From: Mycobacterium sp. MYCO198283 | Lineage (GTDB): Bacteria; Actinomycetota; Actinomycetes; Mycobacteriales; Mycobacteriaceae | Length of the DNA: 64,000 bases | Direction of reading: 5' to 3' | Assembly: GCF_021213805.1 (NCBI RefSeq) | Contig: NZ_JAJQJI010000001.1 | Coordinates: 565,944-629,943, forward strand | Part shown: positions 9,211 through 16,541 of the stretch, in pieces | Layout of the letters: every line of letters begins with the position of its first letter | How positions within the stretch are numbered: position 1 is the stretch's first letter | Notes under the pieces: generated by a model | Database searches by the model: none | What the model was told of the DNA's origin: nothing | What the model saw: only the letters and a program-made list of their open reading frames with translations | Position numbers and translations under genes: made by a program

Positions 9211-9416
9211 ACCGCGGCCCACTGTCCGCCGGGCTGCTGCCGGTAGGTGACCCCGGCGATGACCGCCATGTCGCCGTAGGCGGGGTTGCGCCCGGCCTGC
9301 GCGTAGGCGGCGTCGGTCGCTGCCTCGTCGTAGTCGAGGCGGTAGATGACGTCCTCCCACACGTTCTCTCCGTCGTAGTCGTTGAGCTGGTCGAGTACGG
9401 TGCTGGTGTTGTTCAT
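9207..9416 (-). CDS. Small acidic protein, first gene of HTH operon, 69 aa
   Basis: A leftward 69-residue acidic protein beginning MNNTSTVLDQLNDYDGEN, with many Asp, Glu and Tyr in its first half and a Gln/Gly-rich end (YRQQPGGQW). The start is well fixed: 7 nt before the ATG on the minus strand is TAGAGT, and TAGACA lies 18 nt further up. The mRNA is therefore probably leaderless. It overlaps and precedes the basic HTH gene. An acidic-basic small pair under palindromic control resembles toxin-antitoxin or repressor modules, but no family is recognised. Confidence 0.65.
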   Translation of the reverse strand: MNNTSTVLDQLNDYDGENVWEDVIYRLDYDEAATDAAYAQAGRNPAYGDMAVIAGVTYRQQPGGQWAAV

Positions 9417-9455
9417 GTAGACCACTCTACACCAAGGGCTGTAGACCTGTCTACA
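9416..9455. promoter_or_regulatory. Twin TGTAGA-N4-TCTACA operators and leftward promoter
   Basis: Two 16-bp palindromes of the form TGTAGA-N4-TCTACA lie at 9416-9431 and 9440-9455, 24 bp apart start to start. Reading leftwards, the first contains the -10 (TAGAGT, 9424-9429) and touches the ATG at 9416. The second contains the -35 (TAGACA, 9448-9453). A dimeric repressor on either site would block the promoter. The second palindrome also ends 8 bases before the ATG of the rightward gene at 9464, so it could control both directions. Confidence 0.75.
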
Positions 9456-9463
9456 CAATTGAC

Positions 9464-9658
9464 ATGAAAATCTGCCGGTGGTGCGCGGTCCGGTTCGCGG
9501 CCGGTTTCGCCGTCGGCGCCGTGCTGGTCGCGGTGTGGGTGTGGGACGGCGGCCGGTGGCTGCCCGCCCCGCCGCGTTCGCCGGCTCGACGCCTACGGCA
9601 ACCGACGACCCCGACTTCCGTGAAGGACACCCCGAGGACCGCTGCCCGCTGTGTGTGA
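9464..9658 (+). CDS. Small membrane protein, 64 aa
   Basis: A 64-residue frame that starts 8 bases after the second palindromic operator. It has an N-terminal CRWC, a membrane helix (FAAGFAVGAVLVAVWVW, about residues 11-27) and a basic, Pro-rich tail. No good ribosome site is seen, so it would need a leaderless start; the -10 is weak. Its 3' part overlaps the decayed CxxC element in other frames, so its tail may be out-of-frame debris. It is divergent from the HTH operon and probably shares its operators. Confidence 0.45.
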   Translation: MKICRWCAVRFAAGFAVGAVLVAVWVWDGGRWLPAPPRSPARRLRQPTTPTSVKDTPRTAARCV

Positions 9659-9731
9659 GCTGCCTATCGTCGATCACCCCACCTGGCGGCACCGGCGCCG
9701 AGCGCTTTGTCAGGCGCATTGCGACGCGGTT
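9582..9731 (+). pseudogene. Decayed copy of the CxxC gene at 8661
   Basis: Three fragments in two frames match the 62-residue protein at 8661 in the same order. RLDAYG lies in one frame (from 9582). EGHPEDRCPLC lies in a second (from 9622). PIVDHPTWRHRRRALC returns to the first (from about 9657). The first junction is 7 codons plus 1 base where the intact gene has 7 codons. The second is an extra GT in a TGTGTG run. The net change is +3 bases, so the ends agree in frame. It has no start codon of its own that I can support. Confidence 0.55.
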
Positions 9732-9801
9732 AGGGCAAAGAGTTACAGCCCTGTAATCCGCGTCGTGCATTCGGAAAGTCGCGGCCATACCGTGACCTCT
9801 G

Positions 9802-11154
9802 ATGAGCCAAAACGCCACCTACTGGCCCCTCGGACAGGGGCGGATGGTCACGAGCCCGTGGGGTCCGCGCGAAGACGGCTTCCACCGAGGCGTCGACTTC
9901 GGCCGCGCCGGTGGCTCAGCGGGAATGCCGGTGTACGCGTGCCGCGACGGCCAGGTGATCCACGCCGGCGCCGCCGACGGCTACGGCGGCCCTGACCCCG
10001 CCGGCTGGCTCGTCATCGACCACCCCGCCGAGGCCGGCGGCGGCTGCACCGAGTACGGCCACATCGTGCGCGAAGTTGCGCGCGGCGCCACCGTCCGCGC
10101 GGGGCAGCGCATTGGCTACATCAACCCCGACCGGCGCACCAATGCCGGCGTCGCACCGCACCTGCACCTGTCGGTGATGCCCCGCGGCTACGACCCCTCC
10201 GCCAAGGTCGACCCGCTGCCGTGGCTCGACGGCGCACTCAACCCTGGCGCACCCGCGCCCACATCCGCACCCTCAGGAGGTACCGCGATGGGATGGACCG
10301 GAGACCCGACCTGGCTCGCGGACGTCGTCCGCCCCGCGGTCGCAAAGTTCGTCGAATATCCCGGCTGGCGTGGCCGCGGCCACGGCGACTTCAAGGACAT
10401 CCGCGGCGTCATGGTCCACCACACCGGCGGACCCGCGTCCGCGCGCTCTATCGCCGAGGGCCGCCCGGACCTCGGCGGGCCGCTGTCGCAGCTGCACATC
10501 GCCCGCGACGGCACGGTGACCGTCGTGGCCGCCGGTGTCGCGTGGCACGCCGGCGCGGGATCGTATCCGTGGCTGCCGACCAACATGGGCAACTGGCACC
10601 TGATCGGCATTGAGTGCGAGTGGCCGTACCGCGGCGGAATCTCGGAGGGAAACGCCGGCGCCGAGCCGTGGAACCGCGAGCAGATCCTCGCGATGCGCAA
10701 CACGGTCGCCGCTATCCTGCTTCGGCTCGGCTTCGGCCCGGACCGCGTCATCTGCCACAAGGAGTACGCCGGCCGCGCCCAGGGAAAGTGGGATCCGGGC
10801 AACTTCGGGCCCGACTGGTTCCGCGACGAGGTCGGGAGGGACATGCGCGGCTTCGTGTTTCCCGGCGAGGACGGGCCGCGGCCGGTGCCTGTTGTGACGC
10901 CGGCGCCGGTACCTGCGCCGGTGCCGCCGGTCGACAGCTACGCCGGGGTGCTGCTGCACCGGGGCATGACCGGCCCGGCCATCGCGAAGCTGCAGACCGC
11001 GCTGCGCCGCTGGTACTCGAAGCTGGCCGTCGACGGTGACTTCGGGCCCGCGACCGAAGCTGCGGTGCGCGATTTCCAGCGGCTCCGGCCGCCGCTCGCC
11101 GCCGACGGCATCGTCGGCCCGGCCACCGCCCAGCGTCTCGGGCTGGTGCTCTGA
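9802..11154 (+). CDS. lysA: Endolysin LysA: M23 peptidase, amidase, PG-binding
   Basis: A 450-residue peptidoglycan hydrolase with three domains. Residues 10-140 are an M23/LytM-type metallopeptidase (H28 and D32 in HRGVDFG; HLHLS near 120). Residues 200-345 are an N-acetylmuramoyl-L-alanine amidase of the amidase_2/PGRP type (VMVHHTGG at 203; CHKEYAG and KWDPG further on). A Pro-rich linker leads to a PG_binding_1 domain at 385-447 (AVDGDFGPATEAAVRDFQ). It degrades the wall after holin release. The stop overlaps lysB. A strong ribosome site and in-frame ATG inside the gene predict a shorter second product lacking the M23 domain. Confidence 0.93.
   Translation: MSQNATYWPLGQGRMVTSPWGPREDGFHRGVDFGRAGGSAGMPVYACRDGQVIHAGAADGYGGPDPAGWLVIDHPAEAGGGCTEYGHIVREVARGATVRAGQRIGYINPDRRTNAGVAPHLHLSVMPRGYDPSAKVDPLPWLDGALNPGAPAPTSAPSGGTAMGWTGDPTWLADVVRPAVAKFVEYPGWRGRGHGDFKDIRGVMVHHTGGPASARSIAEGRPDLGGPLSQLHIARDGTVTVVAAGVAWHAGAGSYPWLPTNMGNWHLIGIECEWPYRGGISEGNAGAEPWNREQILAMRNTVAAILLRLGFGPDRVICHKEYAGRAQGKWDPGNFGPDWFRDEVGRDMRGFVFPGEDGPRPVPVVTPAPVPAPVPPVDSYAGVLLHRGMTGPAIAKLQTALRRWYSKLAVDGDFGPATEAAVRDFQRLRPPLAADGIVGPATAQRLGLVL
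10275..10290 (+). promoter_or_regulatory. Internal ribosome site and start inside lysA
   Basis: AGGAGG at 10275-10280 is followed after 7 bases by ATG at 10288, in frame with lysA (codon 163). The upstream lysA start has no comparable ribosome site. Initiation here would give a 288-residue amidase plus cell-wall-binding protein. An embedded second endolysin of this kind has been described for mycobacteriophage Ms6. Confidence 0.65.
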
Positions 11155-12455
11155 TGGCCGCCGGCACCTGGTCGCCGCCGTCGAAGGTCGGCGACTACGA
11201 CCCCACGATCTCCGACGCGAAGCGGTACCTGCGCCGGTTCGGCTACGGCAAGCAGCTCGACGACAGCGACCTGGTCACCGCCGAGTTCATCCGCGTGCTG
11301 CAGGTGTTCGCGCCGAAGCGCAACGACGAGATCCGCGACGGCCATCCCGCTTACGCCGGCGACCCGTACGTCCGGACGGATGGCGTTTACGACTGGACCG
11401 TCAAGACGGCGGTCGGCGTGCTGGCGCGGCAGCGTCCGCCAAAGCCTGTGACGTCGCCGGCGCGCGAGTGGCGGCCGATCTTCTTCTTCTCAGCGCCCGG
11501 CTCCGGCGCGAACAACACCGTCGGCCCATCCAACGACGTCGGCGAACGCTGCCGCATCGAGCTCGGCATCAACCACATCCGCCTCACCTTCCCGATCGGC
11601 GGCTACCTCGGGCTGATGGGAGGCGACCCCGGCCTGTCGTACCTCGAAGTGATCGCCGCCGAGGACGCTGACCTCGAACGGCAGATCGACGCGGCGATCG
11701 CCGAGATTCAGCGCCGCTACGGCGACCGGTGGGCCGAGGTCATCGAGTTCTGGTTCTCGGGCTACAGCCAGTCCGCGGACGGCATGGTCCGCGCGGTGCT
11801 GAGACTGTTTGGCGACGGCGGCCGGTTCGCGTACCTGCGGCACCGCATCAACGGGCTGTTGCTGGTCGGCAACCCGGCGCGCCAGCCCGGCCCCACGAAG
11901 ATCGGTAACGCACCGAAGGGCTGGGGCATTGCCCGCCTCGTCATCCCGCCGTGGCTGCAGGCGCTCGTCGTCGACATCTGCACCGATCAGGACATGTACG
12001 CCACCGCCGAGGACGCGACTCTGCTGCCGCTGCTGTATCAGCTGTTCATCCGCGCCGAGCTCGACATGTCGTTCGTCATGTTCGCCGGCGGGCTGCTGAT
12101 CCCCGTCCTGACGAGCTACCTCGGCATCGTCGGCCCGCTGTTCGGCGGCCTGTTCGGCAACGTCGGCGCGCAGATCCTCGCCGGCGCGGCCGGCATGTCG
12201 ACGACGTTCCTCGGCGACGTCGTCGATACCGGCGCGACCACCGACCCGGAACTCGACCAGTTCCGAGCCGAGTTCACCCGCACCCTGTCCGCCCAGGGGC
12301 TGCTGTCCGTGCAGGGCGTCACGAAGATCTCCGGCTCACTGAAGGCGTTGACCGGTCTGCAGGCGCACGGCGAGTACTGGGTGCCGAAGCCTGAATTCGG
12401 CGGCCGCTGGGGCATCCACGCCGCCTTTGATCACGTCGCCGGCTTCCGCCGCTGA
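11154..12455 (+). CDS. lysB: LysB mycolylarabinogalactan esterase
   Basis: A 433-residue serine esterase that detaches the mycolic acid layer from arabinogalactan at the end of infection, a family confined to phages of mycolate-containing hosts. Residues 1-95 form a peptidoglycan-binding-like domain (DAKRYLRRFGYG). The alpha/beta-hydrolase fold follows, with the nucleophile Ser205 in GYSQS, a likely acid in DICTDQDMY and a His near the C-terminus (GIHAAFDH). The serine motif is GYSQS rather than the more usual GYSQG. ATG overlaps the lysA stop. Downstream is the holin-like gene. Confidence 0.93.
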   Translation: MAAGTWSPPSKVGDYDPTISDAKRYLRRFGYGKQLDDSDLVTAEFIRVLQVFAPKRNDEIRDGHPAYAGDPYVRTDGVYDWTVKTAVGVLARQRPPKPVTSPAREWRPIFFFSAPGSGANNTVGPSNDVGERCRIELGINHIRLTFPIGGYLGLMGGDPGLSYLEVIAAEDADLERQIDAAIAEIQRRYGDRWAEVIEFWFSGYSQSADGMVRAVLRLFGDGGRFAYLRHRINGLLLVGNPARQPGPTKIGNAPKGWGIARLVIPPWLQALVVDICTDQDMYATAEDATLLPLLYQLFIRAELDMSFVMFAGGLLIPVLTSYLGIVGPLFGGLFGNVGAQILAGAAGMSTTFLGDVVDTGATTDPELDQFRAEFTRTLSAQGLLSVQGVTKISGSLKALTGLQAHGEYWVPKPEFGGRWGIHAAFDHVAGFRR

Positions 12456-12484
12456 CGCCACCCCACCGAGAGGAACCCACAATC

Positions 12485-12865
12485 ATGCTCACACTGAAGG
12501 ATTGGCCGACCGCCCGCCAGTGGATACAGGTCGTCGCCGTCGCCGTGCTGACCGCGCTCGCCTCGTACAACATGATCGCCAACTCGACCGTCGAAGCGGT
12601 CGCCGCGTTGATCGCCGCGGTCCTGCCGCCGGCGCTGTCGGTGTTCCACAGCCCGTCAACGCTGCGGTCCTGGTTCTACGGCGCCGTCGCCGCCGTGCAG
12701 ACGCTGCTCATCGTGCTCAACGTCGCCACCGAAGCGCAGATCACCCCCGTCGTGAACATCGTGCTCGCCGTCCTGGCCGGCGGCGTCGCCGTCACGCACA
12801 CCCCGACGCCGCTCGCCGCCGGACCGGCCGGAGGTGACGCCGCCCGGCTGCTCTCGGCGGCGTGA
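12485..12865 (+). CDS. Putative holin, 126 aa
   Basis: A 126-residue hydrophobic protein directly after lysB with a good ribosome site (GAGAGGA). Three or four membrane helices are visible: IQVVAVAVLTALASYNMI, a central AALIAAVLPPALSV, WFYGAVAAVQTLLIVLNVA and VNIVLAVLAGGVAV. Position and topology fit a holin that times lysis by opening the membrane for LysA. The next three genes are also membrane proteins, so the pore-forming member cannot be singled out with certainty. The stop overlaps the next GTG. Confidence 0.65.
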   Translation: MLTLKDWPTARQWIQVVAVAVLTALASYNMIANSTVEAVAALIAAVLPPALSVFHSPSTLRSWFYGAVAAVQTLLIVLNVATEAQITPVVNIVLAVLAGGVAVTHTPTPLAAGPAGGDAARLLSAA

Positions 12866-13431
12866 CGTTCGATTCGACGGCGGGCGGCGGGCAGCCGATC
12901 GCTGCCCGTCTCAAAGCGTGGTGGCTGTCGAAGCTCGACAGCGACTCGGTGCGCGACTGGATCCCGCCGTACTGCACCGCCTGGCTGGTGTGGGCGCTGT
13001 TCGCGACGTTCCTGTTCCCGCCGGTGCCGACAATCGTCGCCACGATGGGCGACGCCGGGTACTGGGCGTGGGTATGGACCGCGGTGCCGGCCAACCTCGC
13101 GCCGATCGTGGGGCTGCGGATGCGGCATGGCGGATCCGCGATCGAGGACATGAGCGACCGGCTGCTGTTCCGCGACTGGATGGGGCTGATTTTCCAGGCC
13201 ACCGGTCACGCCGTGTGCTTCGTGCTGATGGTCATGTTCCAGGTCGCCGCATGGATCGCGGCCTGGACCTACGACGGACCCGCCACCTACGCCGGCATGA
13301 CAATCTTCGCCGCGTCGATGCTGCTGCCCTGGACCGGAGGAACACTGTTGCTGAGCGCCCAGACCGTCCGGAAACTGCAGCGCGGCATGCAGATCGAGCA
13401 GCAGGCGCACACCGCGGCGGTGACGCGGTGA
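12862..13431 (+). CDS. Phage membrane protein, 189 aa
   Basis: A GTG overlapping the preceding TGA starts a 189-residue protein with about four membrane helices: CTAWLVWALFATFLF; WVWTAVPANLAPIVGL; ATGHAVCFVLMVMFQVAAW; and MTIFAASMLLPWTGGTLLL. The N-terminal 40 residues are soluble and the C-terminus is charged (RKLQRGMQIEQQ). It belongs to the lysis cassette by position and could be a second holin or an antiholin. No family is recognised. Confidence 0.7.
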   Translation: MTFDSTAGGGQPIAARLKAWWLSKLDSDSVRDWIPPYCTAWLVWALFATFLFPPVPTIVATMGDAGYWAWVWTAVPANLAPIVGLRMRHGGSAIEDMSDRLLFRDWMGLIFQATGHAVCFVLMVMFQVAAWIAAWTYDGPATYAGMTIFAASMLLPWTGGTLLLSAQTVRKLQRGMQIEQQAHTAAVTR

Positions 13432-13435
13432 CGCC

Positions 13436-14128
13436 GTGAACGCGTGGGCGGTCGTGCTGGTGACCCTCGCCGTCACCCTGCTGGTAGTCCTGCCGCTCGC
13501 TGGCGCGCTCACCTTCCACCCGCAGCGGGCGCGCAACGTGAAAGCGGCCGAACGCGAAGACACCGTTCAACGGCACATCACCGAGCTCGCCGTGTACCAC
13601 CCCGAGATCACAAAGAAGGCCCGCCTCGACCGGCACCCCTTCTACCTGCTGCCGCACGTCGGCGTGTGGTCGTACGCCATCTGCATTTTCGCCGGCGCGC
13701 CGGTCACCAACAACGTCGCCTCACTCGGCGCCGTCACCCGGTTCACCATGGCCGTCTGCTTCATCATCGGCGCCACGCTCATCCTGACCGGCGCACTGCT
13801 CGGCGCCCGGATCGGGCGGTGGCGGGTCATGCGGCGCGTCCACAGCCACGCGACGTCGCCGCTGCTCGGCGACGACGTCAGCCTTCCCTACTGGATCGGG
13901 ATCTTCGGACTGCTGTCCGTGTCGGTCAGCATGGCGATCTACTCCTCGACCAGCTTCCGCACCACCACCGGCTCCCTCGGCGGCTGGCTGACCGCGGCCC
14001 TGGCCGTCGCCGCCGCCACCACCGTGCCCATGCTCTATCAACGAATCCGAGAGTTCGACCGCAACGACACCGCCCTCATCAACGAGGTCCGAACCCGGAT
14101 AGAGCGCGACGCCGATGACGTGGAGTGA
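13436..14128 (+). CDS. Phage membrane protein, 230 aa
   Basis: A 230-residue GTG-start protein 4 bases after the previous stop. It has an N-terminal membrane anchor (VVLVTLAVTLLVVLPLAGAL), a cytoplasmic stretch with the helix HITELAVYHPEITKKARLD, then four further helices and a charged C-terminus ending RTRIERDADDVE. It lies third in a run of four membrane proteins after lysB. The role is unknown; lysis control or superinfection exclusion are possible. Its end overlaps the next gene by 14 bases. Confidence 0.7.
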   Translation: MNAWAVVLVTLAVTLLVVLPLAGALTFHPQRARNVKAAEREDTVQRHITELAVYHPEITKKARLDRHPFYLLPHVGVWSYAICIFAGAPVTNNVASLGAVTRFTMAVCFIIGATLILTGALLGARIGRWRVMRRVHSHATSPLLGDDVSLPYWIGIFGLLSVSVSMAIYSSTSFRTTTGSLGGWLTAALAVAAATTVPMLYQRIREFDRNDTALINEVRTRIERDADDVE

Positions 14129-14471
14129 AGCCGCCCTGATCATCACCGCCGTCGCCTCGGTCGTCGGCGCCGTCTGGGTGATCGTCCGTGAACGGCGCAA
14201 GCCGACCCTCGACCTCGCCAACAGCGATCAGATCAAGGCGCAGGTCAAGAAGATCAGCGACGAAACGAACGCCCGCCGAGACTTGCGCGTGCTGCAGCTG
14301 GAGAACTGGGCCTTCGAGAAGGTCCGGCCGTGGGGCCGCGACGCAGTCACGAAATTCGACCAGCAAGGCGACCTGCTGCGCGAGCTCGCGAAGGCCGTCG
14401 GCCGCGAGGTGCCCGTCATTCACCTTGACCCGTTCCCCGAGATGCCGCCCCCGATGACGCTGCCCGACTGA
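14115..14471 (+). CDS. Phage membrane-anchored protein, 118 aa
   Basis: A 118-residue protein with one N-terminal membrane helix (AALIITAVASVVGAVWVIV, about 6-24), followed by basic residues and a long charged helical region probably forming a coiled coil (KAQVKKISDETNARRD, then LENWAFEKVRPW). The end is Pro-rich (PFPEMPPPMTLPD). This single-pass plus coiled-coil plan recalls lysis accessory proteins or regulators of holin. It overlaps the upstream membrane gene by 14 bases. Confidence 0.65.
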   Translation: MTWSEAALIITAVASVVGAVWVIVRERRKPTLDLANSDQIKAQVKKISDETNARRDLRVLQLENWAFEKVRPWGRDAVTKFDQQGDLLRELAKAVGREVPVIHLDPFPEMPPPMTLPD

Positions 14472-14498
14472 GCCCACCACCCCGAAGAGGAGTCCCCC

Positions 14499-15068
14499 AT
14501 GGCTGACATCGCCGACCTGCCCTGGTTCCTGTGCAAGGGCGACTACCGCGGCGTCGTCCCCGACACCCTCGACGTCGGGATCCGCCCCGACCAGTACCGG
14601 CCATGGGCCGAGGCCACCCTCACACCGCAGCTCGTCGATACCGGCAACCGGCTCATCACCGCGCCCGCCGGCGTCCCCGAGCTCCGCCTCACCGGGCTCA
14701 ACCCGCCGCTGACCGTCCTGCTGACGCCCACCACGGCTCGGATCGAAACCGGGACGCTGCGCCTGCCGCGACTGAATGCCCCCGCCGGCGAGACCACGCC
14801 GCCGACGCAGGGCCAGATCGATGCGCAGCAGACCACCGAGGGCGTTCCGCTCATCACGAACGACGCCGCAGACACCCTCGCGCTCGGCACCCGCCGCATC
14901 GCGTGGCGCGTCGACTTCGCACCGATGACCATCCTGGCCCGGGAGTACCGCTACACCGGGTTCTGGTTCCTCGGCCCCATCGTGTCGAGCTACAACCCAG
15001 CCGACGCGAACTGGTCACCGCCAGTCGTCAACCTCACCACCGTGACGAGGTTCGAGCCCACACCATGA
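14499..15068 (+). CDS. Phage protein of unknown function, 189 aa
   Basis: A 189-residue soluble protein with an ATG preceded by GAAGAGGAG. It is rich in Thr, Pro and Leu, beta-type in pattern (LTGLNPPLTVLLTPTT, REYRYTGFWFLGPIV), with neither signal nor membrane helix. It may be a late structural or decoration protein placed after the lysis genes, as happens in some actinobacteriophages. The stop overlaps the ATG of the following micro-protein gene. Confidence 0.65.
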   Translation: MADIADLPWFLCKGDYRGVVPDTLDVGIRPDQYRPWAEATLTPQLVDTGNRLITAPAGVPELRLTGLNPPLTVLLTPTTARIETGTLRLPRLNAPAGETTPPTQGQIDAQQTTEGVPLITNDAADTLALGTRRIAWRVDFAPMTILAREYRYTGFWFLGPIVSSYNPADANWSPPVVNLTTVTRFEPTP

Positions 15069-15232
15069 CCGAGGTGTGCGAGGTCTGGAGCGACGGCGAA
15101 CTCGCCGCCCTGGTCCTCGGCACCACCGCCATCGCGTCAGCGGCGTTCCTCGGCATCATCCTGCTGTGTGTCTGGCTCGCCGGCCGCGCCGAACGCCCCG
15201 ACACCGACGCGAGGCGCGATCCAGCAGCGTGA
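15065..15232 (+). CDS. Single-pass membrane protein, 55 aa
   Basis: ATG overlaps the preceding TGA. The 55-residue product has an acidic start (TEVCEVWSDGE), one long membrane helix (LAALVLGTTAIASAAFLGIILLCVWLA) and a charged tail. It is the last rightward gene of the prophage; 5 bases later the stop of the leftward operon begins. No terminator hairpin is visible between the convergent units. Confidence 0.6.
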   Translation: MTEVCEVWSDGELAALVLGTTAIASAAFLGIILLCVWLAGRAERPDTDARRDPAA

Positions 15233-15237
15233 CCCGC

Positions 15238-15438
15238 TCAGGCGGTGAGCGTTTCCTGGGGGTCGATCACGTGCGGATCATCGATCCAGTCGGCGGGATC
15301 CAGGTGCACCCAGTCACCCTCGGTGACCGTCTCCGCCACCATCGCGTCCTCGTCATCGAGCGGCTTCGGATAGAACCGGATCTCGCCGTCGCACGTGCCG
15401 CACCGACCAGACCGCTGCCGCCGATTGAAGTCAGGCAC
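15238..15438 (-). CDS. Small CxxC protein, last gene of leftward operon, 66 aa
   Basis: A leftward 66-residue protein. I chose the GTG at 15438 because GGGGGAGG lies 6 bases upstream on the minus strand. Near the N-terminus RCGTCDGEIRFYP resembles half of a zinc ribbon; the rest is acidic (DDEDAMVAETV, DPADWIDDPH). The start lies inside the previous gene on this strand, so the two are coupled. Function unknown. Confidence 0.6.
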   Translation of the reverse strand: MPDFNRRQRSGRCGTCDGEIRFYPKPLDDEDAMVAETVTEGDWVHLDPADWIDDPHVIDPQETLTA

Positions 15439-15589
15439 TCCGAACCTCCCCCGCCGCGCGCCGGCGGATCTCGGCGTCGCGGTCCGCCTCGTCGATCCAG
15501 CGCCGCAGCACACGGACCTGCCACCGCGCCAACGGCACCGGCAGACCTGCAGCGGGCCGGCCGCCCAGCGGGCACAACGACACGATCAT
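15431..15589 (-). CDS. Small helical protein, 52 aa
   Basis: A leftward 52-residue frame. After an N-terminal MIVSLCPLGGRPAAGLPV comes a strongly amphipathic, charged helix (RWQVRVLRRWIDEADRDAEI, then RRRAAGE). It overlaps the following gene by 8 bases. Composition and coupling suggest it is real. No family is recognised. Confidence 0.5.
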   Translation of the reverse strand: MIVSLCPLGGRPAAGLPVPLARWQVRVLRRWIDEADRDAEIRRRAAGEVRSA

Positions 15590-15627
15590 GCCGTCAGTAT
15601 GCGCGCACCAGCAGACGATCAGCGGCG

Positions 15628-15774
15628 TTAACCGTCGAGGTCAGCGCGACTGCGCTCGTCGAGCAGCGCATCGATAGCCGCAGTAGTTGGCCGGCCGCCC
15701 TGCTCCCGGCAGGCGGCGCGCACCGTCGCCAGGAGCCGCAGCTCCCGGTCGATCGTCTCTTGATCTCGGGTCAA
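15628..15774 (-). CDS. Small helical protein, 48 aa
   Basis: A TTG that overlaps the TGA of the DUF4352 gene (TTGA) opens a 48-codon leftward frame. The peptide is charged and helical (DQETIDRELRLLATVRAAC, then AIDALLDERSRADLDG). Support comes from the overlap and from normal codon use. It is probably translated by reinitiation. Function unknown. Confidence 0.45.
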   Translation of the reverse strand: MTRDQETIDRELRLLATVRAACREQGGRPTTAAIDALLDERSRADLDG

Positions 15775-16475
15775 GCCAGGCGCACCTTCACGCCGCCGGA
15801 GAATGCGGAATCGTGCAACTCCAGCTCGGCCGGCTGAGTGCCCGGCGGCACGTCGAAGGCCATCTTGACTTCGATGGAGTTGCCGGGGTTGATCTCGCCT
15901 AGAGCGTTGCCGCCCGCGTTTAGGTACAGGTCGGCGTCGCTCGACACGCCGTACTCGCGACCGGCGGCGTCGAACAACTTCTGATTCTGGCCGAAGTAGG
16001 ACTGCTGTTCGTCGCCGACGTTGCGCACCGACACGATGAGGACGATGAACTCGCCCTGCGCCGTAGCCGTCATGTAGGGGTTACCGGTCGGGTCGCTCAC
16101 CGTCTTCGACCGTGTGAGGTTGACAACTTGGAACTCGAACTTGCCGTCCCGCACAGCGGATCCGACCGCCGCGACGTCACTGTCACTGTCGTTGCTCGGC
16201 GCTGCTGGCTGTCCGCTAGAGGGCGCCGGCTCGCCGCCGCCCGATGCCGACTGCTTGTCGTCGCCGCCGCCGCCGAAGATCGCACCGAGCAGGATGATCG
16301 CTAGCAGCACACCACCGGCGATCAGCAGGATGCGACGCATCCCGCGCTTGCGCTTCGGAGCCACGCCAGGCGGCGGCGCGGCGGCCGGCGCGTAGTTCTC
16401 AGTCCACTGCGTGCCGTCGAAGTACCGCTGCTGACCTGATCCGGCCGGATCAGGATGCCAGCCTGGTGCGCTCAT
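15771..16475 (-). CDS. DUF2510/DUF4352 membrane-anchored protein, 234 aa
   Basis: A leftward 234-residue protein beside the integrase. Residues 1-32 (GWHPDPAGSGQQRYFDGTQW) are a DUF2510 motif. A single membrane helix at about 47-66 follows KRKRGMRR, then a Gly/Ser/Pro-rich linker. The outer domain (about 105-234) is of the DUF4352 type, an immunoglobulin-like fold seen in extracellular proteins (VVNLTRSKTV, IVLIVSVRNVGD). GGGGGAG lies just before the ATG. The position in the integrase operon suggests expression in the lysogen. Related phage-encoded DUF4352 proteins have been linked to superinfection exclusion; that role is only inferred here. Confidence 0.8.
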   Translation of the reverse strand: MSAPGWHPDPAGSGQQRYFDGTQWTENYAPAAAPPPGVAPKRKRGMRRILLIAGGVLLAIILLGAIFGGGGDDKQSASGGGEPAPSSGQPAAPSNDSDSDVAAVGSAVRDGKFEFQVVNLTRSKTVSDPTGNPYMTATAQGEFIVLIVSVRNVGDEQQSYFGQNQKLFDAAGREYGVSSDADLYLNAGGNALGEINPGNSIEVKMAFDVPPGTQPAELELHDSAFSGGVKVRLA

Positions 16476-16541
16476 AAACTCCCCCTGTTGTGCGTGTCCG
16501 GTGACGGCGCTCCGGCTCTATGGCCGGGGATGGTAGCCGAG

